A stretch of DNA of 64,000 nt from Natrinema caseinilyticum (GTDB lineage: Archaea; Halobacteriota; Halobacteria; Halobacteriales; Natrialbaceae): positions 3,221,369 through 3,285,368 of the forward strand of contig NZ_CP100445.1 in NCBI RefSeq assembly GCF_024227435.1, read 5' to 3'. The translations under genes and the position numbers were made by a program. How positions within the stretch are numbered: the first letter of the stretch is position 1; each line of letters starts with the position of its first letter. This document shows, piece by piece, positions 57,601 to 64,000 of the stretch. The notes beneath the pieces are model-generated. The model ran no database searches, had not been told where the DNA came from, and saw only the letters and a list, made by a program, of their open reading frames with translations.

Positions 57601-57999
57601 CGGCTGGACGTGATGGACGAGTACGGTCGGGAGCCGCTACTCGCGACCAGCCGGGGGCGCGTAGCGACCGCGACGATACGGCGCTACGTCTACAAGCGGT
57701 CTAGGCCGTACGTCATCGATCGAGAGTGCCCGCACGACCGCGATCCGGATGAGTGTGAGGCGATAGACGTGGGTCACGCGTCGAACTGTCCGTCGAGCGT
57801 GACGCCCCACCCAATTCGTCGCGGGTACACAACGCACCTGCTGCAGGCTGGTGTGCCCGTCGACGTCGTCAGCGACCGGTGTAACGTCTCGCCGAAGGTA
57901 ATCGATCGACACTACGACGTTCGGTCCGAGGAGGACAAGATGCGCCAGCGTCGGGAGGTACTCGACGAGATTTTGGACGACCGCCTGAATGACCGCTGA
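57547..57999 (+). pseudogene. Tyrosine recombinase (integrase) C-terminal remnant
   Basis: From a stop at 57544 the frame reads EVCAVVDDYREHQRLDVMDE, then GREPLLATSRGRVATATIRR, RECPHDRDPDECEAID and HPIRRGYTTHLLQAGVPVDV, ending VSPKVIDRHYDVRSEEDKMR. This is the catalytic C-terminal half of a haloarchaeal integrase: box II HxxR (HPIRR) and the tyrosine in RHYD are there, but the N-terminal DNA-binding part and the first catalytic arginine are missing. A GTG at 57610 could start a short peptide. It is the likely remains of the enzyme that inserted the element at tRNA-Met. Confidence 0.8.
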
Positions 58000-58034
58000 T
58001 CGACTACGTTACTCCGGTACGCGATCGGCGTTTC

Positions 58035-58280
58035 TCACTCGTCTGCCGGCGGCCCGTCCGCGTACTTGCACGTTTCTTCGAACGGACACGACTCGCAGTT
58101 CGGGCTCGACGCGGTGCAGACCGCCGTGCCGAAGTCGATGAGCGCGTGAAGGAAGTCGTCGCACCGGCCCGAGGGCGCCAACCGTTTCGCGAGATCCCAC
58201 ATCCTGGGCGCCTCGGGTTCCGTCGCAGTTTCGGGTCCGAATACCCGACCCAACACGCTCGTGGTCTCGCCACGGAACGT
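58035..58280 (-). pseudogene. MutY/endonuclease III-type glycosylase, C-terminal fragment
   Basis: A fragment with MWDLAKRLAPSGRCDDFLHA and LIDFGTAVCTASSPNCESC, then PFEETCKYADG. The cysteines are spaced C-x6-C-x2-C-x5-C, the [4Fe-4S] cluster of MutY/Nth glycosylases. The catalytic helix-hairpin-helix part is absent: upstream the frame becomes unrelated and overlaps the start of the DUF429 gene. A full-length protein cannot be made from here. Confidence 0.75.
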
Positions 58281-58316
58281 TAAGACGGCCGACTTCGAAT
58301 CGGGAGGTGAGATCGG

Positions 58317-59127
58317 ATGGGCGAATCGAAACACACCGTCGGTGTTGACTGGGCGTCCGGCAACTGGATCGCCGTAGAATACCGGGACGAAGAGTACGAG
58401 TGCGTAACTCTGGTCAGTGATTTCGAGGAACTTTGGGAGTCGTTCGAACCGAAACCCGACCGGGTCCTCGTCGACGTGCCAATCGGGCTCTGCGACGAGA
58501 ACGACGACGAAATCGCGGAGCGGGGGCGAGAATGCGACGATTTCGCGAGAAATGTGCTCGGTTCGAGATCGTCGAGCGTCTTCACTCCGCCGACCCGGCA
58601 GGCTGCCGAGTTGGCAAGAGACGGGAAATCACACGAAACCGTTTCGGCGAAGAACAGGGACATCGTCGAGAAGGGGCTCTCGATCCAGGCCTATCACATC
58701 GCGCCCGGGATTGCCGAGGTCGACGCGTTCCTTGACCCCGCCGAGGACGAACGGAACCTCCGGCGCGAGCGAGTGGAAGAAGCACATCCCGAGGTGTGCT
58801 TCGTCGCGTTCAACGGCGGAGAGCTCGAGTACCCCAAAACGAGCGCCGTCGGATTCGGAGAGCGGCTTTCCGCCCTCGAGAACGTCGTGGACGAACCGGG
58901 CGAGACGTTCCGAAAGATTAGCCGCGAAACTCGCGGAACACGAAGACGAGATAGGCGTAGCGGACGTCGAGGCGGACGACGTACTCGACGCGATGGCGCT
59001 GGCGATCACAGCTTGCGCGAACGAGGATGAGCGACGGACGATTCCCGAACACCCGCCAAAAGATCAGCGACGGCTACCCATGCAGATGGTCTACAGAGCA
59101 GAGTCCCCGTTGGAGGTGAGTAGGTGA
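58317..59127 (+). pseudogene. DUF429 predicted nuclease, frameshifted
   Basis: The first 200 codons encode a DUF429 protein (RNase H-like fold): VGVDWASGNWIAVEYRDEEY, VLVDVPIGLCDENDDEIAER, SSSVFTPPTRQAAELARDGK, SIQAYHIAPGIAEVDAFLDP and EEAHPEVCFVAFNGGELEYP. After FRKI at about 58911-58918 the frame turns arginine-rich. The expected C-terminus (LAAKLAEHEDEIGVADVEAD, VLDAMALAITACANEDERRT) continues in the +1 frame to a stop at 59125-59127. One extra base (in the GAAAGA run) explains this. It is a mutation, sequencing error or recoding. The restored stop overlaps the next ATG (TGATG). Confidence 0.82.
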
Positions 59128-59972
59128 TGCGAGTACTGTCCTGGAACGTGAACAAGTCCTCGAACCGAGAAGGGAGAATAGAGGATCAGCTCGCGGTAAT
59201 ACGGGAGCACGATGTCGACGTTCTGTTCCTGCAGGAGGTTCGATACGGCACGGATATGAAGTGGCTTGAGGTGTGGCAGGACGGTTTGGAAGAACTCGGT
59301 CTAGCTTCGATCGAACACAGTTGCGAGTGGGCCGCGGAACTCGCGGAATCGACGGTTCCGCCGCACGGCGATATCGGACACGACAACGGACACATCACCG
59401 CCGTTGCCGAAGACTGGGATCTGCGGAGGAATGAACAGCTGATCAGACCCGATCTCGAGAGAACCGACCGAAGCAAGTTCGACACTAACTTTCCGGAGAA
59501 AATTCTGGTGACCGAAGTGGAGACTTCCGATATCGAAATCGAGTGTTGGAACGTCAGAGCCGTGCCCGGTCGGAGCTGGGGAGACGAGAAGATCAAAATC
59601 TTCGAAACTGTGTACGAACGGCTCGTGGAAGCGGGATCCGAGACGCAGCTGCTCGCCGGCGATTTCAATTCGCCTCGTCGCGAACTTCCGGACGGCCAAG
59701 CGATTCCGTTCGGTTACGACAAAGACGCCGCCGTTCAAGACAGGTGGGTGAGTGCCGAACTCAACGTCCTGAAAGGACTCGGGCGCGTGGACATGGTGGA
59801 CGCGTTTCGATACGTGCACGGATACGGAGAGATCGGTGTAAGGGATACGAGCTGGAAATCGAAACGGTTCGACCACATCTTCGCTTCGTCGTCGCTCCGT
59901 CCGAGCCGGTGCTATTACGAGTCGGTCGATTGTAGCGATCACGCGCCGATCATCGCCGAACTCGAGGCCTGA
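59127..59972 (+). CDS. Endonuclease/exonuclease/phosphatase (EEP) family protein
   Basis: A 281-residue EEP-domain protein (DNase I / exonuclease III fold). Motifs: LSWNVNKSS (metal-site asparagine), LFLQEVRYG (metal-binding glutamate), LLAGDFNSPRRE (catalytic aspartate/asparagine) and the C-terminal CSDHAPIIAELE with the aspartate-histidine pair. It probably cuts DNA or a phosphoester. The ATG at 59127 shares its A with the stop of the DUF429 gene, so the two are coupled and may form a functional pair. No signal peptide. Confidence 0.88.
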   Translation: MRVLSWNVNKSSNREGRIEDQLAVIREHDVDVLFLQEVRYGTDMKWLEVWQDGLEELGLASIEHSCEWAAELAESTVPPHGDIGHDNGHITAVAEDWDLRRNEQLIRPDLERTDRSKFDTNFPEKILVTEVETSDIEIECWNVRAVPGRSWGDEKIKIFETVYERLVEAGSETQLLAGDFNSPRRELPDGQAIPFGYDKDAAVQDRWVSAELNVLKGLGRVDMVDAFRYVHGYGEIGVRDTSWKSKRFDHIFASSSLRPSRCYYESVDCSDHAPIIAELEA

Positions 59973-60434
59973 GCTCGATCGACGCGTCGGTCCAGAATCA
60001 GCTTAGTCGCTCCCGTTCGAGACTCGCAAGCGGTGTCGGAGGGACAGCCCACGCTCGCGACGGGTGATCCGACCGCAAAAACTCGATCGAACGGGCGCGT
60101 CACGGCGCGCCCGTCGACGGAGCCCCAATCTTGTTGACTATGCCGAATATGCCAACATCGGAATCGAAGACGGGACACGACTATAATTATACCCTTACTA
60201 AAGAGTGGGCTATACCCGGCCTTTAAGTGATCAGGTGGGTGTCGAACCTCGACAGACACTTTCGAGACCGATTCTCCGTCCGCAATGCGCTTGGCGTCCG
60301 ACCGACTGAAGAAATGGGAGACCGGCTGAAGATCCTACCGGGACGTCAGTCGTTTTTGCCCCGACGACAACTCTTTGGCCTGTATGCGAGAGGGTGTCCC
60401 GGAATTTGGCCACCACCGTCGTCTCCGAGTCGTA
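59973..60434. other. Intergenic region, AT-rich at 60.1-60.2 kb
   Basis: About 460 bp with no supported gene. The stretch near 60175-60215 (CTATAATTATACCCTTACTA) is AT-rich like a promoter but has no gene with a good start close behind it. It may mark the right edge of the acquired region. Confidence 0.4.
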
Positions 60435-61337
60435 TTAGCACCCCTCCAGTTCTTCTTTTTCTGATTCCTGTTCCTCCGCTCCGTCTTCCGCCGGTTCTTG
60501 TTCCTTCGCTTCGTCTTCCTCCGCCGGTTGCTCTTCCACCGGTTCGCAGCAGTCCTTCGCGTCTCCGGGAACGACCCGAAGTCGGCGGCTTATGGAATCA
60601 TCACCGATAGATGCCGTCCACTCGTACTCCCCGACGGGGAGGCTGAAGATGTGGTACGTTCCCGTGAAGCCGCGAGGCTCGAACTCGATCGTTCCCCACG
60701 ATCCCGTTTCGTCGTCGACCACGCCCGCTTCGCCCTCGACCTCGTAGACCAACTCCTCCTCGACGGACTCGTAGTGATAGCTCGCGACGTCTATGGTGAA
60801 CGCAAACGTCGGTTCGTCTCCGCATCCAGACGTGGTCTTGACGATTTCCTGTCCCTCGGGATGATCGAAAAGTGAAAGGTAGAAGCCTCCGTCTCTGTCC
60901 TCGTAGTCGTCGTCGGCCGTCACCAGCACCGTCCCCGTTTCGGTCGCCTCGCCGGCGGTAATCGTCCAGTCGTATTCACCGGGGCCTAGACTCGTCGGAT
61001 GGACGTGGCCTATATTATCGCTCTCACTGTCGTTGGGGTCGATTTCGAACACGTCGACTTCTTCGTCGATATGAGCCATTTCGAGCGTAATCGGGACCGA
61101 GACGGGCTCGTCCCCGGTATTCCGCACACAGACGTCGAACTCGAACCTGTCTGCACTCGGGCTGATGTGTCGTGTCTCGGTTACATCAACCTCGAGTTCG
61201 AGGTCCGATTCCGTCGTCTCGGCTGGGCGCTGTTCGTTCGTCTCGGCTGTCCCCACCGCACCACCGGAAACGAACAGTCCACCAGTCAGGAGCGTCGCAC
61301 CACTTGCCAGTACCGATCGTCGCTGTCGATCAGACAT
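60435..61337 (-). CDS. Exported acidic protein with Glu-rich tail
   Basis: A 300-residue protein with a twin-arginine-like leader (DRQRRSVLASGATLLTGGLF). The mature region appears to hold two beta-sandwich-like domains (FEFDVCVRNTGDEPVSVPIT ... GPGEYDWTITAGEATETGTV, and FAFTIDVASYHYESVEEELV ... GEYEWTASIGDDSISRRLRV), the second repeating the first in outline. The tail is almost only E, A, P, Q, K (EEDEAKEQEPAEDGAEEQES) and ends in a lone cysteine (ELEGC). No catalytic motif. Probably a cell-surface or secreted binding protein. Confidence 0.72.
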   Translation of the reverse strand: MSDRQRRSVLASGATLLTGGLFVSGGAVGTAETNEQRPAETTESDLELEVDVTETRHISPSADRFEFDVCVRNTGDEPVSVPITLEMAHIDEEVDVFEIDPNDSESDNIGHVHPTSLGPGEYDWTITAGEATETGTVLVTADDDYEDRDGGFYLSLFDHPEGQEIVKTTSGCGDEPTFAFTIDVASYHYESVEEELVYEVEGEAGVVDDETGSWGTIEFEPRGFTGTYHIFSLPVGEYEWTASIGDDSISRRLRVVPGDAKDCCEPVEEQPAEEDEAKEQEPAEDGAEEQESEKEELEGC

Positions 61338-61852
61338 GCCAGTTCAGGTATCGGTTTATATCGTATTACTACACGTCGGATAAAACTATTCGCCCCTCTG
61401 CAACCGGGATGGTATGGCGGATTTCGCCCGAGCTTGCTCGATGAGCCGGGGGACTCCAGGGAGAATCCAGTATCGAGTCCGGTATTCGCGTCGAACTCGG
61501 TCTGGCGACGAACTGAACAGGAACGAAGACGATGTGATCGCTGTGACGACCGCGAGACGATTCGCACGGCGCGTTGCAACGCCGGGCGAGTCGCAACGGC
61601 GCCGTCTGCCGTTGCTCGAAGGTCCGAGCCCGGAACGGCCGTCGGACCGTGGTGAGAGTGGCGGATGAGACCGATGCCCAAATGCGAGTGCTGGGGCCGA
61701 TTCGCTGTGACCGCTCGCCCCGGATCTGGGACCTGGACGCTACTCGGAATGGTTCCCACAAGTCTCTGGATCCGGCAAGGTGCTATCAGCCGCGTCTCTG
61801 CAGGACCACGACGCTCGGCGGCGCGGCCGCTACGGGACAGGACTGACTCGAA
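61338..61852. other. Intergenic region, no supported gene
   Basis: About 515 bp. Only arginine-rich frames. A TATCGTATTACTACACG patch at about 61358-61375 upstream of the leftward exported-protein gene is its likely promoter. Confidence 0.4.
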
Positions 61853-62125
61853 TCACTCGAGGTATTGCTGTTCCCACTCTCGACGTTCTTCGATCGCCTG
61901 GCGGCCGTGGTCGCTGATCTCGTAATAATTCGTTCGCCGGTCGAGTTGGCCTTTTTCGACGAGCTCCTTGTTGACGAGCGTATCGAGATTCGGATACAAT
62001 CGTCCGTGATTGATCTCGCTGTTATAATACGTCTCGACTTCGTCTTTGACGTCCTGGCCGGACGGCTGATCGGCCCCTGCGATCACGTACAGAAGGTCTC
62101 GTTGAAACCCTGTCAGATCGTCCAT
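61853..62125 (-). CDS. PadR-family transcriptional regulator
   Basis: A 90-residue winged-helix protein of the PadR type. The signature region is LTGFQRDLLYVIAGADQPSG, VETYYNSEINHGRLYPNLDT and LVNKELVEKGQLDRRTNYYE ISDHG. It likely acts as a dimer repressing its own or a neighbouring gene. The ATG at 62125 (MDDLTGFQRDLLYV) matches haloarchaeal PadR proteins; a longer start adds ten odd residues. AT-rich promoter DNA lies just upstream (62155-62195). Confidence 0.9.
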   Translation of the reverse strand: MDDLTGFQRDLLYVIAGADQPSGQDVKDEVETYYNSEINHGRLYPNLDTLVNKELVEKGQLDRRTNYYEISDHGRQAIEERREWEQQYLE

Positions 62126-62523
62126 TGTTGTATTCCGGTGGACGAACGGGAACACGACTATTTGTTATCGATTTCGTATCAACCGTTTCTCATACGTTCA
62201 GCGCCACTAACTGAGTCAAGTCTGCCACTGTCTCTCGTTTCGCCTGGTAATCAGTGACTACAGTCGGCGACGCGAGCCCCGATTCGTTCGTACTACCGGT
62301 GGAAATCTGATACTACCGTTTCGCTGACCCGAACAGCTGACGGTCGCCACTGGTTCGAGACGAGGAATCCGCGTCGACGGGTAGCGGACGTCGGCGGTGT
62401 GGACTGACGGTATCACGGTGTCAACTGGTGACGCTGGCCGTCGCTGGCAGTCGCTGGTCGGCCGTTGTGTCTGGAAGAATGATAGTCGAATGTGAAACCC
62501 GTTACCGAACGTGAAAAGCCGTG
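62126..62523. other. Intergenic region, no supported gene
   Basis: About 400 bp between the PadR gene and the stop of the cold-shock gene. Short GTCGCTGG repeats occur near 62433-62460. No gene or RNA recognised. Confidence 0.4.
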
Positions 62524-62718
62524 TTACAGGCGGGTGACGTTGGTGGCGCGGGGGCCCTTGGGGGCCTGTTCGATATCGAATTCGATGTCTGTGCCTTCTT
62601 CGAGGTCCGGACCGCCAACGTCTTCCATGTGGAAGAATACGTCATCGTCCGCGTCGTCCGTCGAAATGAAACCGTAGCCGCCTGTGTCGTTGAAGAAATC
62701 AACGTTTCCTTTCGCCAT
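62524..62718 (-). CDS. Cold-shock domain protein (CspA family)
   Basis: A 64-residue cold-shock OB fold: MAKGNVDFFNDTGGYGFIST (RNP1-type GYGFI), DDVFFHMEDVGG (RNP2-type VFFH), GTDIEFDIEQAPKGPRATNV. It binds single-stranded RNA or DNA and acts as an RNA chaperone. A TATA-like GTATAACAGTTATGC lies about 25-40 bp upstream of the ATG at 62718. Haloarchaea carry several copies. Confidence 0.95.
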   Translation of the reverse strand: MAKGNVDFFNDTGGYGFISTDDADDDVFFHMEDVGGPDLEEGTDIEFDIEQAPKGPRATNVTRL

Positions 62719-63212
62719 TGCGTTTCGAGAGAGACGACCGATACGTATAACAGTTATGCTATGCTTCGAGTGTCGAAACAAAATAACTGGGGCGATGAGT
62801 CGAATGAATGGCGGCCGAAACCAGTAGAAACGACAGATTCGATTTTTCCTATTTAGCCGAGACGTTTCCGAGACGAGTTCTCGCTCGTGACCCACACGAG
62901 ACCACGCTGTTTGCGCCTCGAGTCCGGTGGGCGGTCGGTCGGCTGTGACCGGAACCGCCGGGAGCGGGTCGATCCCGCCGCATTTGACACCAGTCTAACC
63001 GACCGTTCGTCCAGAAGGGCCGGTCCCGACGGCGGAGCGACTCGAGCGAACTGCTGACGCGACGGTCGACGGTCGACGGTCGTTCGTCATCGCACGCGCA
63101 CACTCGACGCGGGCTCGTGCCCTCGCACGCGCATACTCGGCGCGTGTGCCGTGCACACTCGAATCGGCCACGAATAGCACCGTTTAGGTACGTCCGATGG
63201 ATACGCTGTGCC
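62719..63212. other. Divergent intergenic region with repeats
   Basis: About 490 bp between the cold-shock and transporter genes. Holds the cold-shock promoter at its left edge and the repeats at 63058-63144. No gene supported. Confidence 0.45.
63058..63144. repeat. Short direct repeats upstream of the transporter gene
   Basis: CGACGGT occurs three times in tandem at about 63060-63080. Then a 22-bp unit beginning TCGCACGCGCA at 63090 recurs at 63123 (20 of 22 identical, period 33), with a partial third GCACACTCGA near 63152. They end about 60 bp before the start codon and could be regulator sites. Confidence 0.55.
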
Positions 63213-63938
63213 ATGACAGAGGGACAGGCTCGCGCCGGGCCCACCATCGCGCAGGTCGCGTTGATCGGGCTCTTCGTGACCGCGTTGGTGACTGCACAGT
63301 TGACCGCGTCGAAAGTGCTCGCGTTCGAACTGCCGTTCGCCGTCCCGATTTCCGGATCGCAACTTGCACTCCCCGGCGCGGCGCTCGCGTACGCACTCAC
63401 CTTTCTCGCGAGTGATTGCTATACCGAGCTATACGGCCGTCGCGCCGCGCAGATCGTCGTCAACGTCGGGTTCGTGTTGAACTTTCTCGTCCTCGCACTC
63501 GTCTGGTCGACGATCGCCGCACCGGCGGCCGACTCGAGCGTCGATCCGGACGCCTTCGCGACGGCCCTCGGCGCGTCGACGAACGTCGTCGTCGGGAGCC
63601 TGCTCGCGTACGTCGTCAGTCAAAACTGGGACGTGATCGTCTTTCACCGCATTCGAGCGTCCACTGGTCCCGAGATGCTCTGGCTCCGAAATATCGCGTC
63701 CACGGCGAGCAGTCAGGCGATCGACACCATCATTTTCGTCGGAGTCGCGTTCGCCGTCGCACCCGCCGTTCTCGGTGTCGGGGTCGTCCTTCCGACGGAG
63801 GTCATCCTCTCGCTTATCGTGGGTCAGTACCTGCTGAAACTCGGAATCGCCGTCCTCGACACGCCCATCGTGTACGCCATCGTCTCGCTGGTTCGCTCGC
63901 GCGAAGGACTCGCCGCCGACGACGCCCACCCCGTCTAA
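63213..63938 (+). CDS. Queuosine precursor transporter (YhhQ/VUT family)
   Basis: A 241-residue membrane protein of the YhhQ/QPTR (VUT, DUF165) family with six or seven hydrophobic segments. Landmarks: AQVALIGLFVTALVTAQLTA, SKVLAF, LTFLASDCYTELYGRRAAQI and SLLAYVVSQNWDVIVFHRIR, then WLRNIASTASSQAIDTIIFV. Members import queuosine precursors in bacteria; in archaea the cargo is probably a precursor of archaeosine. The ATG at 63213 (MTEGQARAGPTIAQ) is chosen over a longer arginine-rich start. The gene is complete within the window. Confidence 0.9.
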   Translation: MTEGQARAGPTIAQVALIGLFVTALVTAQLTASKVLAFELPFAVPISGSQLALPGAALAYALTFLASDCYTELYGRRAAQIVVNVGFVLNFLVLALVWSTIAAPAADSSVDPDAFATALGASTNVVVGSLLAYVVSQNWDVIVFHRIRASTGPEMLWLRNIASTASSQAIDTIIFVGVAFAVAPAVLGVGVVLPTEVILSLIVGQYLLKLGIAVLDTPIVYAIVSLVRSREGLAADDAHPV

Positions 63939-64000
63939 GTCTGCACCTCGATCTCCGATGGTACCGTTCGACAGCCGACTCGTGTACCGAACGGAGAGCG

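Noticed and set aside
61574-61846. 90-codon plus-strand frame between the exported protein and the PadR gene
   Set aside because: Arginine/cysteine-rich, no promoter-like element, no recognisable motif.

Overview
The window is chromosomal DNA of a halophilic archaeon (class Halobacteria). The family Natrialbaceae (Natrinema/Haloterrigena/Natronorubrum type) is the best guess. The evidence is high GC, very acidic predicted proteins, many families restricted to haloarchaea, twin-arginine signal peptides, a PGF-CTERM anchored surface protein, a double histone, an archaeal RNase P RNA, and class I HMG-CoA reductase of the ether-lipid pathway. No species can be named from the sequence alone.

Layout. 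0-10 kb: a DUF5802 protein, a Vms1-like ribosome-rescue factor, the D-glutamate pair dgcN-dgcA, several haloarchaeal small proteins, O-acetylhomoserine sulfhydrylase and a Na+/Ca2+ antiporter. 10.2-11.6 kb: a TnpB-only (IS1341-type) transposon with an intact RuvC triad. 12.2-13.7 kb: an AT-richer patch with a frameshifted gene remnant. 13.7-25.6 kb: housekeeping genes including hmgA and the de novo NAD genes nadA, nadB and nadC (an mscS-type channel gene on the other strand lies between nadB and nadC). 25.7-31 kb: a thioesterase, a nicotinamidase-like hydrolase, and a probable metal-handling cluster of two cysteine-rich four-helix copper-binding proteins flanking a DUF4396 membrane protein and a membrane/winged-helix pair. 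31.3-35.7 kb: a GH15 - VKOR/SPW - SDR operon. 35.9-39.2 kb: two surface metalloprotease-like paralogues. 39.4-45.4 kb: nicotinate phosphoribosyltransferase, an AMMECR1 protein, a Tat-exported hydrolase, rnpB, a PQQ-like propeller protein and tRNA-Arg(GCG). 45.9-50.4 kb: an RPA-type ssDNA-binding protein, a double histone, a histone-deacetylase-like protein and the CCA-adding enzyme. 50.5-51.6 kb: tRNA-Asn, moaB and tRNA-Met.

The most unusual region is 51.6-60 kb. The 3' end of tRNA-Met is repeated exactly 105 bp downstream, which is the footprint of tRNA-targeted integration. It is followed by a two-gene McrBC-like system, an N-terminally truncated integrase, a truncated MutY-type glycosylase, and a DUF429 gene (frameshifted) coupled to an endonuclease/exonuclease/phosphatase gene. 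The McrB-like protein is 1220 aa and appears to carry two winged helices, an SRA/YDG-like module and two EVE-like modules ahead of its AAA+ domain. Its partner is a PD-(D/E)XK nuclease. I read this as a decayed integrated element carrying a DNA-modification-sensing defence system with an unusual number of reader domains.

A second unexpected signal is inside nadB. Two copies of a double-hairpin palindromic sequence occur in the same reading frame about 500 bp apart, and one stem shows a compensatory base change. Functional links across the window include a nearly complete NAD supply set (nadABC, a nicotinamidase-like protein and a nicotinate phosphoribosyltransferase) and a chromatin cluster (RPA, histone, deacetylase). 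The last 4 kb hold a secreted acidic protein, a PadR-type regulator, a cold-shock protein and a queuosine-precursor-type transporter.
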